64,000 nucleotides of DNA, taken from contig CBFHMJ010000005.1 of NCBI GenBank assembly GCA_965656875.1, positions 10,632 to 74,631 on the forward strand, given 5' to 3'. The notes under the pieces were generated by a model, which was not told the DNA's origin, ran no database searches, and saw nothing but the letters and a program-made list of their open reading frames with translations. This document shows positions 46,992 through 56,716 of the stretch, one piece after another. Source of the stretch: CBFHMJ01 sp965656875 (GTDB lineage: Bacteria > Pseudomonadota > Gammaproteobacteria > Enterobacterales > Alteromonadaceae). The position numbers and the translations under genes were made by a program. Numbering within the stretch: the first letter of the stretch is position 1; each line of letters starts with the position of its first letter.

Positions 46992-49900
46992 TAACAAAAA
47001 CAACGGGTTATCTGCCGAGGCAAAACGGGCCGCCGTGCTGAAAATGCTGGCAGAGAAAAAACGTCAGGCCAGGATTGCGGGTAAAAACAGTCCGATTCCT
47101 CGTTGTGATCGTTCATCCGGACCGTTACCTCTGTCCTTTGCACAACAACGTTTATGGTTTATCGATAAATTTGAAGGCGGTAGTGCGGATTACAATATGC
47201 CGGGCGCATTGCGGGTATCCGGTCCGTTTAATCCCGATGTCGCTGAACAGGCGTTTTATCGCATTATTCAGCGTCACGAAGCACTACGAACTGTCTTCGC
47301 AGAAGGCGATTCAGGACCGTATCAGGTGGTTCGTTCCGTTGAAACTTTTCAGCTTACCCGACAGGACTGTCGTAACATTCCAGCCGAAGATCTGAATGAC
47401 ACCATCGAACAATTAGTGACAGAAAATAGCCGCCAACTGTTCGATCTGACCTCAGATTTAATGTTAAACGCTCGCTTTGTTTCGTTGCCAGATCACGATG
47501 GCGAACCGGCCGGATTATTGCTGTTTAACATGCATCACATCGCGACCGATGGTTGGTCAATGGGGATTCTGATCAAAGAATTTGTGGCTGAATATCAAGC
47601 GATTACGGCCGGTCAGGAATCGCCACTGAAACCGCTGGCGATTCAATATGCAGACTTTGCGGTCTGGCAACGTGAATGGTTGTCGGGCGATGAGTTGGCA
47701 CGGCAACAAGATTACTGGCGAAATCAGCTGGCTGATGCGCCAGCGGTTCATCAACTTCCTCTGGATTATCCACGCCCGGCGAGTAAGCAGTATCGCGGTG
47801 GTAAAGTGGAAACACGATTGTCTGCAACGCTGAGCCAGCAATTATTGGCTGTGGCAAAACAGTTTGAACTAACGCCGTTTATGCTTCTTCATAGCATGGT
47901 CACGCTGTTGTTGTGTCGTCATAGTCATCAACACGAATTCATTCTGGGTTCGCCCGTAGCGAATCGGACAAAAACAGATATCGAGCCATTAATAGGTTTT
48001 TTTGTTAATACCCTGGTCTTGCGTTCATCGATTGAATACCCCGCACTGGGTGACTATCTGGCACATATCCGGGATACCAATCATCAGGCTCAGGCTCATC
48101 AGGATGTGCCATTTGAGCAGGTAGTTGAACAAGCGGGCAGTGTACGAACCACCCAGTATTCACCGCTATTCCAGGTGCTACTGACAGCAACAACGGCGAA
48201 TGATTCGGCGGAGAACGATTCTTTGTCACTGGGTGGTCTGCAATTCTCGACAGTAACGCGTCAGGACGTTGTTGCTAAATTTGATCTTGATATCAATGCA
48301 ACCATTACCGCTAAAGGTGGTGTGATCCAGTGGGTGTACGACAACAGTATTTTTACTGAATCTCATATCGAGCTACTGGCCTCACATTTACAGCATTTAT
48401 TTGAAAGCTTGTGTCAGCAACCGGATGAGGCGCGTTTGTTGTCTTCTCTGTCGATGCTGACACCCAGGGAGCAACAGCGAATAGATGCGTTAAATACTCG
48501 GGCGGTACAGGCTTTTGAATCTGATGGTTTGTTGGTGCAGCAGCAGTTTGAACGGTGTGCAAAGGAACAGGCAAATAACATCGCGGTTGTGAGTGGTGAT
48601 GTTCATCTCACTTATGAGACGTTGAATGAACAGGCGAATCAATGGGCGAATCACCTGATTGCTCAGGGCGTCACGGCCGGAAGTCGTGTCGGCCTATTGT
48701 TACCCAGAGATCATCGCATGATGATCAGTGTATTGGCTGTATTAAAAGCGGGTGGTATCTATGTACCACTGGAGCCAGCACACCCGGACCAACGGCTGAA
48801 TTACATGATGGCCGATGCGGGCGTTTCCGTCGTTCTGGCTATCCAGGAAACCTTGCAAAACCGGCAACTGGCGGTTAATGACACGGCCGTTATTCGATTC
48901 GATGAGCCAGCGGTTCAGTCGGCCATTGTGCAGCAAGCGACTGACAATCCGGATTATCAGGGGCGTCACCCGGATGATGTCAATTATCTGATTTATACTT
49001 CAGGTTCGACCGGGCAACCCAAAGGCGTTGCGATTAAGCATCGTGGCGCGGTAAACCTGGCTGAACATATGAAGCAGTGTTTTGGCGTTACGCCAGTGCA
49101 TCGGGTATTGCAGTTTGCATCGATTGGTTTTGATGCGTTTGTTATGGAATGGCAATGGGCCTTACTGAACGGTGCCAGCCTCTACTTCTGTCCGTCAGAC
49201 GTAAAACAAGATCCAGGGTTGCTGGCTGAATTTATGCAGCGCCATCAGATCACCGACACAATTTTGCCGCCAGCATTTTTAAAACATGTGCCGTTTAGTG
49301 ATCAATATGCATTTACTGCACTGGTTGTGGGCGGTGAAGCTTGTGATCAGGCGCTTGCCTGGCAGTGGTCATCCTTGTATCCGATGTTTAATGCGTATGG
49401 CCCAACTGAAGTGACCGTTGCAGCCAGTGTTGGTCGCATTGTATCAGGACAGCCTGTCACCATTGGTCAACCTGTCTCCAATGTCGCATTGTATGTGATA
49501 ACACCGGATCAGCATCTGGCCGCGCCGGGTGTTTCGGGTGAATTGGTGGTAGCCAGTGCGGGTCTGGCGGATTGCTACTGGAACAACCCGGCCTTAACGA
49601 ATGAGAAATTTAAGCCGCTCGCGCTGATTGATCAACGGGTGTATTACACCGGCGATAAAGTACGTTTAACCGACGACGATCAGTTTGAATATCTTGGTCG
49701 GATTGACGATCAGTTCAGTATCAAAGGCTTCAGAATCGAGCCGGGCGAAATCCAACATCAAATCAATTGTTGTGACGGCGTAAAAGCCAGTGAAGTGATT
49801 CTCAGTGATACGTTGAGTGATAACAATACCCATGACTCTGTCGCCAGTATCACAGGTTACATCGTACTGGAGTCTGGTGATGAAGAACCGTCTGAAGAAG

Positions 49901-52900
49901 TTGTTGGACAAATAAAACAGCAATTACAGTCCCGTTTACCGACGTATATGGTGCCATCGGCGCTGGTTTTCTTGGCCGCTTTTCCACTGACCGCCAGCGG
50001 TAAAGTTGATAAAAAAGCATTACCTGCTCCTGTCATTCATGCCGACGTTAACACTCATTATGAAGCGCCAGCTAATAAGAATGAGCAGATTCTGGTTGAT
50101 ATCTTCGCCGAACTGTTACGTATTCCCGCCGATCAGGTCAGTGTTTTGGGCAATTTCTTCGAAATGGGCGGCGATTCTATCTTGTCAATTCAGGTCGTGT
50201 CACGGGCTGCACGGCAAGGGTTAACGTTTACCGTTAAACAGCTGTTTGAACATCAGACGATTCGTGGTTTATCGCCTTATATCGTTGAACAGGTTCAGCA
50301 GACGATCCCGCAAGCGCCTTCAACCGGTGAGTTACCATTATTGCCGATTCATCACAGTTTCTTTGCCGATAACGCAGGCTTACATCATTTTAATCAGTCC
50401 GTATTGCTTGAATGTCCGGTGGATATTACCCGGCAGCATCTCAACGTGATGGCGCAGCAATTGATGCAGCAACACGATGCGTTACGACTCGCGTTTGTCC
50501 AGGACAGTGATACAGGCTGGCACGGTCAGTTTATCCCACCAGAACAAGCCGATCTGGCTCGTCTGACTGATGAAATCCTGTTACAGGATTTCTCTGAACT
50601 GGAGCAACATGCCGAGCGACTGCAACGTAGTTTCGTGTTGGAAGAGGGCTTTTTATTTCGAGCGGTATTGTTTAGTTGTGAGCAGAATAATGTCGTAAGC
50701 AAACGCCTGTTATTTATTTGCCATCATCTGGTGGTTGATGGTGTTTCATGGCGAGTGTTGTTGGAAGATGCTGAACAAATTTGTCGTCAGATAATGAGCG
50801 AACAACGCCCTGAGTCTGCTAAACAGTTAATCCCAGGTCAGAAAACGTCGCCTTATCAGGCATGGTGCAAACATTTGGCGGAACGAGCGACTGGCGATGA
50901 TATTCGACAACAACTGGCGTATTGGCAGCAATCGCTGGCGATTGAGGTGCCAACACTGGGTCGTGTGAATACCACTCCATCGAAAATGGCTCCGGGTTCG
51001 GTGGCTCGGGTGGCATTTGGTCTTGATGCGACATTAACCGCAAAACTATTACAGCAGGCCAACAAAGCATACCGAACACAGATTAATGAACTGTTGATGG
51101 CGGCGGTTCTGGTCGGATTCCGTAACTGGTCGAAGCAAACGGCTATCCGAATCGACATGGAAGGACATGGCCGTGAAGTCATCGACGAATCATTTGATTT
51201 GAGTCGCACCATTGGTTGGTTTACGACAGCCTGGCCGTTAACGCTCCATTGTGACAGTGACCAACTGGACGATGTTATATGTGCGGTTAAAGAGCAGTAT
51301 CGCGCAGTGCCGCATAACGGCGCTGACTTTGGCTTGCTGCAACAACAAGGTTTGTTCGACGGCTTAAACACGCACGCTGACGTGGTGTTTAACTATTTGG
51401 GGCAGTTCGATCAGGTGGTTAATGATGACGCCTATTTTACGGCTGCGCCGGAATCAGCCGGGCAAACCATGTCGAGTGAACGAACGTTAACTCACGGCAT
51501 CACCATCAATGGCAAGGTAGCCGGTGGCGTGCTGGGATTTGGCGTGAGTTACGATAAGAAACGCTTTGAAGATGATGATGTAACCGTGTTGGTTACGCAA
51601 ATTGAAGCAGCATTAAAGCAAATTGTGATGCATTGTTGCCAGGAGGGAACAGGGCGACTGACACCTTCAGATTTTCCACTGGCGACAATATCCGAAGAGA
51701 CGTTGCAATATATAGCGAACAAACAGCCGGTTGCCGATGTGTATCCGATCACGCCCATGCAGCAGGGCATGTTGTTCCACAGCGCGGTAGACAGCAGTTC
51801 TTACGTCAATCAAATGGCGATGGATATTCAGGGTTCCCTGAATTTAACAGCGCTGAGAAGTGCCTGGCAGTTGCTGGTTGATCGTTATGATATTTTCCGC
51901 ACCAGCTTTTACGCCCTCGACTCTGCGAATCCGGTTCAGGTGGTGCAACCAACAGCGACGTTGCACTGGACAGTAAAAGCGTTGACTGATTTAACTGAAT
52001 CAGAACAACAGGACTTTTTAGCTGACATGCTCCAGCGTGACAAGCAGCAAGGTTTTAGCGTGAGTGATTCGCCATTGATGCGCATAAATATCTGGCAGCT
52101 CGCTGAAAACCGTTACCGAATGGTCTGGACACAGCATCACGCGCTGATTGATGGCTGGTGTGCAGGCATTATCTTTGCTGAACTGATTGCCGCGTATCAA
52201 TCACTGGCCGCCGGGGAACAACCACAGTTACCACCAGTCGCGCCTTATCGAGATTACATTGCATGGCTGGTTTCTCGCGAAACCGATCAGGCCTCCGGGT
52301 TTTGGCAACAACAGGTTGCCGATATAGATAATGCAACGCCGTTACCGCTGGCACGGAAAGAACCTGCGTTATTGCAAGGCCTGGATAAAGTCTATGTTCA
52401 CCTGGATAACGAACAGACGGCTGCTTTAAGCCAGTTAGCCCAATCAGCACAAACCACCGTTAATGTTGTGCTTCAGGCCGCCTGGTCTTTAGTCTTATCT
52501 CGTTTCAGTGGTGAGCAGCAGGTCGTGTTTGGCACAACGGTGTCTGGCCGTCCGGCAGAATTACCCGGTGTTGAATCCATGGTTGGATTGTTCATTAATA
52601 CGGTGCCTGCCGTCATTTCAGTGGATTATAAGGCCAGTTTGACCGAGTGGTTGCTATCGCTGCATCAACAGCTGATTCAACGTGATGAATTCAGTTACTA
52701 CCCGTTGTCAGAGATTCAGTCGCTTGCAGAAGGGCTTCATGGTTCTTTGTTTAACAGCTTGTTCGTGTTTGAAAATTACCCGGAACAACCAACGGCACCA
52801 GGCGAAGGGGAAACTGCACAGCAGGCGGATTTCAGTGTTAGTCAGGCTGATGGGCATCAGGGCAATAATTATGACTTATCACTCATTTCATCGCTCACGG

Positions 52901-55722
52901 ATCAACTGAAAATCAAGCTGGAATTCCAGCGCCATGCCTATGAAGCGGAGGCGGTTTCTCAGCTAGGCCATTATCTGAAAACTGTGTTATTGCAGATGGT
53001 TTCGGCGGCAGAGCAGCGCGTCAGTACCTTGTCATTGTTGTCAGACACTGAACAACAACAGATGATTTCTCAGGCGACGGGTGCGGTAAGACAAACAGAA
53101 GCCACGCTCATTCCGAGATTAGTTGAACAATCGGTTCAACAGCAACCGGACGCTTTAGCGGTTCGTTTTCAACACGAAACCCTTAATTATCAACAACTGA
53201 CGCAACGGGCTACTCATTTTGGCAGCGTATTAGCCGGGCTGGGCGTTAATCCGGGCGACCGGGTAGCGTTCTGTATGGCACGTAAAACGGATTTGTTAGC
53301 CCTGGTGCTGGCATGTTGGCAGCGGCGAGCGGCGTTTATTCCGCTTGAACCAACCTTACCGACACAACGGCTGGCATTTATTATTGGTGACTCATCGCCT
53401 GTGGTAACGATTGTTGATGACGACGCGCTGCAATCTATGCCGTCGGAAGCAATGTCACAAGGGCGTGTGTGTTCGTTGAGTGAACTGCAACAGGCAGATG
53501 CAAACACTGACATGTCATCCGTCAGTTCGTCGTTCACTGATACATTACTCCCGTCTGATATTGCCTGGGTGATTTACACATCGGGAACTTCCGGACAACC
53601 GAAAGGTGTACAGGTAACACACGGAAATATCGCTCATTACGCCAACGGATTAACACAACGACACGGATTTGAATCAGGATTGAGCTGGGCGATGTTGACG
53701 GCCTGGTCAACGGATCTGGGCTATACCTCGGTGTTAATGGCATTAGCAACTGGCGGTAGTCTGGATATTTTACCTGAGTCCTTACAACTGGATGCGCAAG
53801 CATTTTCCGCCCATATTCAGCAGTTTAAGCCGGATGTAATCAAGTTAACGCCAGGACATTTCGCTGCACTGTTCAGTGATATGTTAACCAGTCAGCCAGA
53901 GGCTTGCTCGCTACGATATTTACTGCTTGGTGGTGAAGCGATTCAACCTGGTGCCAAAGCATTAATCGAAACCCTTCAAACAACCGGACGATGTGCGGTT
54001 ATCAATCACTACGGCCCGACTGAAGCGACCATAGGCGCATGCACTTATACGATACCGACAGGTTTTGAATTACCGGTTCCTTTTGGTGAACCGCTACCGG
54101 GCATGCAAGCTTTTGTACTGTCGTCAGATGGACAACTGTTACCGTCAGGTGCTTGGGGTGAACTGGTGTTGGCAGGAGATGGCATTGCGGCGGGTTATTT
54201 AAATCGTTCAGCGTTAACGGCTGAGAAGTTTATCAACAATCCGTTTCAGGCTGACAAAAAGGCCGAAACGTCTTCGATGTATCGCACTGGCGATAAAGTG
54301 TTGCGCAACCAGGCGCAGCAACTGATTTTTGCCGGACGTGTGGATGACCAGATCAAAGTCCGTGGATATCGGGTCGAGCCAGGCGAAATTGATGCCGCGA
54401 TGATGGATCAGGGAACCGTGAATGCAGCTGTTACCTTGTTAACTCAATCCTCAGAGGAGCATGGGGCGTTGGTTGCTTATGTTATCCCAAAAAATACCAA
54501 CACCGCAGACTGGCCATCACTGGTAGCGGCATTGAAAACCCAGCTGACTGATACCTTACCGGGCTGGATGGTGCCGGACCACATTGTTCCACTGGCAGAA
54601 TTTCCGTTGACGCCGAACGGCAAAATCGACCGCCGACAACTGCCGGCGCCAACGGTTGCTGCTGAAGAAAAAGCAAAACCATCTACAGCACTGGAAAAGT
54701 TACTGGCTGGTGTCTGGGCTGAACAACTTAAATGTGATGTCGCCAATATTGGCGTGAATGACAACTTTTACGACATCGGTGGTAACTCACTGATGATGAT
54801 TATGATCTCCGGCAAAATCAAAAAGTTGGGTATTAAAATTCCAATTGGTCAGATGCTGGCTGCGCCGGATATAGCAACGCTTGCCGCGACAATTGAAGCG
54901 AAAAAAACAGCGAAACCTGCGTCACTGGCGCAATCGTTACTGGTGCCGCTGACACAGGCACAACACGGCCAACCCATTTTTGTGGTACATCCGTTCGGTG
55001 GCAAAGTTGATTGCTATAAACAGCTTGCAAATGAACTGGATGGAACGGCTCAGGTCATTGGGATTCAGGCACCTTACAATGCAGAACAGCATGTCGATTT
55101 TAAGTCGGTCGATGAATTAGCAAATCTGTATGTGGAAGGTATTCTCGCCAGTCAGCCTGAAGGCCCTTATTTTCTCGCTGGTTGGTCTGCGGGTGGCACA
55201 CTGGCTCATCAAATCGCCGCAACGTTGGAGTCACAAGGCCATGATGTAGGGTTTCTTGGGCAGATCGATGCTGCGCCGGTTGGCACCATGCGGGATGTGA
55301 AATCCGGCTTCCATTATTTGTTGGCAACGGCACGTTATATCGACAAAACCATTGACCGTCATGTGACGTATCAGGAAGACGAGCCGTATCGTCTGGTATT
55401 TGACCGGGTCATTGACCACATACTTAATGACATTCCTGACTTTCCATTTGACCGAACTGTGCTGTCTTATGCACTGAAATTTGGTGTCAATCTTTCCACC
55501 AGCATGGCAACTGCCGCACCGCTGAATCGGGTGTTAGATGCACCTACCTGGTTATTCCGGTCGGTGGTAAATCCGGACACGACGATCCCACTGGATACGA
55601 TAGAACAGTATTACGGTACTGATACTCAGGTTATTGATATTAATCAGAAACATGCATTATTGATGGAAGGCGACGCCATTGCTCAGATAGCAGCGGTCAT
55701 TCGTGCGCATTTGAGTGCGTGA
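46984..55722 (+). CDS. NRPS-E: C-A-T-E-C-A-T-TE (terminal synthetase)
   Basis: The last synthetase, 2912 aa from ATG 46984. GGAG nine bases upstream and the ATGAGTGA overlap with the NRPS-D stop favour this start over 46969. Residues 10-30 (LSAEAKRAAVLKMLAEK) are a helical N-terminal linker. Order: C1 near 48 (HHIATDGWS near 184), A1 near 668, T1 near 1058, E near 1115 (HHLVVDGVSW), C2 near 1584 (VYPITPMQQG), A2 near 2195, T2 near 2596, then a type I thioesterase with GWSAGG (Ser2735), Asp2762 (GQIDAA) and His2890 (NQKHALL). A1 reads D-A-M-I-V-G-A-V-A, a hydrophobic-type pocket I cannot name; the epimerase makes it a D-residue. A2 reads D-L-T-K-L-G-H-I-G (Asp). The TE releases the peptide as a free acid or a ring; the sequence does not say which. 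Confidence 0.96.
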   Translation: MSDNKNNGLSAEAKRAAVLKMLAEKKRQARIAGKNSPIPRCDRSSGPLPLSFAQQRLWFIDKFEGGSADYNMPGALRVSGPFNPDVAEQAFYRIIQRHEALRTVFAEGDSGPYQVVRSVETFQLTRQDCRNIPAEDLNDTIEQLVTENSRQLFDLTSDLMLNARFVSLPDHDGEPAGLLLFNMHHIATDGWSMGILIKEFVAEYQAITAGQESPLKPLAIQYADFAVWQREWLSGDELARQQDYWRNQLADAPAVHQLPLDYPRPASKQYRGGKVETRLSATLSQQLLAVAKQFELTPFMLLHSMVTLLLCRHSHQHEFILGSPVANRTKTDIEPLIGFFVNTLVLRSSIEYPALGDYLAHIRDTNHQAQAHQDVPFEQVVEQAGSVRTTQYSPLFQVLLTATTANDSAENDSLSLGGLQFSTVTRQDVVAKFDLDINATITAKGGVIQWVYDNSIFTESHIELLASHLQHLFESLCQQPDEARLLSSLSMLTPREQQRIDALNTRAVQAFESDGLLVQQQFERCAKEQANNIAVVSGDVHLTYETLNEQANQWANHLIAQGVTAGSRVGLLLPRDHRMMISVLAVLKAGGIYVPLEPAHPDQRLNYMMADAGVSVVLAIQETLQNRQLAVNDTAVIRFDEPAVQSAIVQQATDNPDYQGRHPDDVNYLIYTSGSTGQPKGVAIKHRGAVNLAEHMKQCFGVTPVHRVLQFASIGFDAFVMEWQWALLNGASLYFCPSDVKQDPGLLAEFMQRHQITDTILPPAFLKHVPFSDQYAFTALVVGGEACDQALAWQWSSLYPMFNAYGPTEVTVAASVGRIVSGQPVTIGQPVSNVALYVITPDQHLAAPGVSGELVVASAGLADCYWNNPALTNEKFKPLALIDQRVYYTGDKVRLTDDDQFEYLGRIDDQFSIKGFRIEPGEIQHQINCCDGVKASEVILSDTLSDNNTHDSVASITGYIVLESGDEEPSEEVVGQIKQQLQSRLPTYMVPSALVFLAAFPLTASGKVDKKALPAPVIHADVNTHYEAPANKNEQILVDIFAELLRIPADQVSVLGNFFEMGGDSILSIQVVSRAARQGLTFTVKQLFEHQTIRGLSPYIVEQVQQTIPQAPSTGELPLLPIHHSFFADNAGLHHFNQSVLLECPVDITRQHLNVMAQQLMQQHDALRLAFVQDSDTGWHGQFIPPEQADLARLTDEILLQDFSELEQHAERLQRSFVLEEGFLFRAVLFSCEQNNVVSKRLLFICHHLVVDGVSWRVLLEDAEQICRQIMSEQRPESAKQLIPGQKTSPYQAWCKHLAERATGDDIRQQLAYWQQSLAIEVPTLGRVNTTPSKMAPGSVARVAFGLDATLTAKLLQQANKAYRTQINELLMAAVLVGFRNWSKQTAIRIDMEGHGREVIDESFDLSRTIGWFTTAWPLTLHCDSDQLDDVICAVKEQYRAVPHNGADFGLLQQQGLFDGLNTHADVVFNYLGQFDQVVNDDAYFTAAPESAGQTMSSERTLTHGITINGKVAGGVLGFGVSYDKKRFEDDDVTVLVTQIEAALKQIVMHCCQEGTGRLTPSDFPLATISEETLQYIANKQPVADVYPITPMQQGMLFHSAVDSSSYVNQMAMDIQGSLNLTALRSAWQLLVDRYDIFRTSFYALDSANPVQVVQPTATLHWTVKALTDLTESEQQDFLADMLQRDKQQGFSVSDSPLMRINIWQLAENRYRMVWTQHHALIDGWCAGIIFAELIAAYQSLAAGEQPQLPPVAPYRDYIAWLVSRETDQASGFWQQQVADIDNATPLPLARKEPALLQGLDKVYVHLDNEQTAALSQLAQSAQTTVNVVLQAAWSLVLSRFSGEQQVVFGTTVSGRPAELPGVESMVGLFINTVPAVISVDYKASLTEWLLSLHQQLIQRDEFSYYPLSEIQSLAEGLHGSLFNSLFVFENYPEQPTAPGEGETAQQADFSVSQADGHQGNNYDLSLISSLTDQLKIKLEFQRHAYEAEAVSQLGHYLKTVLLQMVSAAEQRVSTLSLLSDTEQQQMISQATGAVRQTEATLIPRLVEQSVQQQPDALAVRFQHETLNYQQLTQRATHFGSVLAGLGVNPGDRVAFCMARKTDLLALVLACWQRRAAFIPLEPTLPTQRLAFIIGDSSPVVTIVDDDALQSMPSEAMSQGRVCSLSELQQADANTDMSSVSSSFTDTLLPSDIAWVIYTSGTSGQPKGVQVTHGNIAHYANGLTQRHGFESGLSWAMLTAWSTDLGYTSVLMALATGGSLDILPESLQLDAQAFSAHIQQFKPDVIKLTPGHFAALFSDMLTSQPEACSLRYLLLGGEAIQPGAKALIETLQTTGRCAVINHYGPTEATIGACTYTIPTGFELPVPFGEPLPGMQAFVLSSDGQLLPSGAWGELVLAGDGIAAGYLNRSALTAEKFINNPFQADKKAETSSMYRTGDKVLRNQAQQLIFAGRVDDQIKVRGYRVEPGEIDAAMMDQGTVNAAVTLLTQSSEEHGALVAYVIPKNTNTADWPSLVAALKTQLTDTLPGWMVPDHIVPLAEFPLTPNGKIDRRQLPAPTVAAEEKAKPSTALEKLLAGVWAEQLKCDVANIGVNDNFYDIGGNSLMMIMISGKIKKLGIKIPIGQMLAAPDIATLAATIEAKKTAKPASLAQSLLVPLTQAQHGQPIFVVHPFGGKVDCYKQLANELDGTAQVIGIQAPYNAEQHVDFKSVDELANLYVEGILASQPEGPYFLAGWSAGGTLAHQIAATLESQGHDVGFLGQIDAAPVGTMRDVKSGFHYLLATARYIDKTIDRHVTYQEDEPYRLVFDRVIDHILNDIPDFPFDRTVLSYALKFGVNLSTSMATAAPLNRVLDAPTWLFRSVVNPDTTIPLDTIEQYYGTDTQVIDINQKHALLMEGDAIAQIAAVIRAHLSA

Positions 55723-55755
55723 TTGTTTTCATCATTACAAAACAGGTTATTGGCT

Positions 55756-56700
55756 ATGACATTACAAACACAAGTGCTGGAAGAAGCACAAGGCCGGGAC
55801 ATCTTACTGGAAGTTGATACACAGGGAATGAAAACGGCAAACTGGATTGAGCAACACCGGGATGAAATCAATCGTCTGGTCGACGAAAAAGGGCTGTTAC
55901 TGATTCGAGGGTTGAAAATTCCTGGCAGTAAACAATTTGGTCAGATTTTATCGTCACTTCTGGGCAAACCGCTGGCTTCTTATGAATATCGTTCCACTCC
56001 CCGTACTGAATTACGAGGCAACGTGTATACGGCCACGGAATATCATAAAGATGAGGTCATTCCTCAACATAATGAATGTTCTTATGCCAACAAATGGCCA
56101 CAGCGACTGGGCTTTTTGTGCATGTTGCCGTCTACATCTGGTGGTGCAACACCGTTGGCAGACAGTAAAGCCATTTATGACCGTATACCGGCAGCAATCC
56201 GAGAGAAGTTTGAACAGAAACAAGTGATGTATGTTCGTAACTACAGTGAGATTGACCTGCCCTGGACCGAAGTATTCCAAACCGATAACAAACAAGATGT
56301 TGAACAGTACTGCGCAGAAAACGACTTCACATATCAGTGGAAAGACGACAATGGTTTACGCACCGTTCAGGTCAATCAGGCGGTTACCACGCATCCAATC
56401 CACGGTTATAAAGTGTGGTTTAATCAGGCCCATTTGTTCCATGTATCCAGCCTGGACCAAACCACGCGCAACAGTTTTATGTCGGTTTTTGGTGAAGACA
56501 ATCTGCCTCGCAATACCTACTTTGGTGATGGTTCTGCCATTGATGAAGAAGAGCTGGCATTAATTCGCCAGATCTACGACGAGGAAATGTTCCACTTTAA
56601 CTGGCAACGTAATGACTTTTTGCTGCTCGACAATCTCCGTTTTACGCATGGTCGCCAGGCGTTTGATGGTGAGCGCAAAGTTCTGGTCGGCATGGCATAA
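55756..56700 (+). CDS. SyrP/TauD-family Fe(II)/2-oxoglutarate dioxygenase 1
   Basis: A 314-aa protein of the TauD/TfdA fold, closest in pattern to SyrP-type hydroxylases that act on NRPS-bound Asp. The iron ligands are visible as HNECSY (His-x-Glu) near residue 108 and a distal His in RFTHGRQAF near 296, with an Arg for 2-oxoglutarate in GERKVLVG near the C-terminus. I start at ATG 55756, 33 bases after the NRPS-E stop; an upstream in-frame TTG adds only an unlikely leader. The protein is soluble, with no signal peptide. Being last but one in the NRPS transcription unit, it most likely beta-hydroxylates an Asp or Asp-like residue on a carrier domain; the target module cannot be told from the sequence. 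Confidence 0.9.
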   Translation: MTLQTQVLEEAQGRDILLEVDTQGMKTANWIEQHRDEINRLVDEKGLLLIRGLKIPGSKQFGQILSSLLGKPLASYEYRSTPRTELRGNVYTATEYHKDEVIPQHNECSYANKWPQRLGFLCMLPSTSGGATPLADSKAIYDRIPAAIREKFEQKQVMYVRNYSEIDLPWTEVFQTDNKQDVEQYCAENDFTYQWKDDNGLRTVQVNQAVTTHPIHGYKVWFNQAHLFHVSSLDQTTRNSFMSVFGEDNLPRNTYFGDGSAIDEEELALIRQIYDEEMFHFNWQRNDFLLLDNLRFTHGRQAFDGERKVLVGMA

Positions 56701-56716
56701 CCAAAAGGGAGGACGT

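Noticed and set aside
55723..55755. TTG start for the first dioxygenase
   Set aside because: It directly abuts the NRPS-E stop with no ribosome site; ATG 55756 gives the usual family length.
56612..56716. Upstream start for the second dioxygenase
   Set aside because: It overlaps the first dioxygenase; the strong GGGAGGA before 56717 fits the family start.
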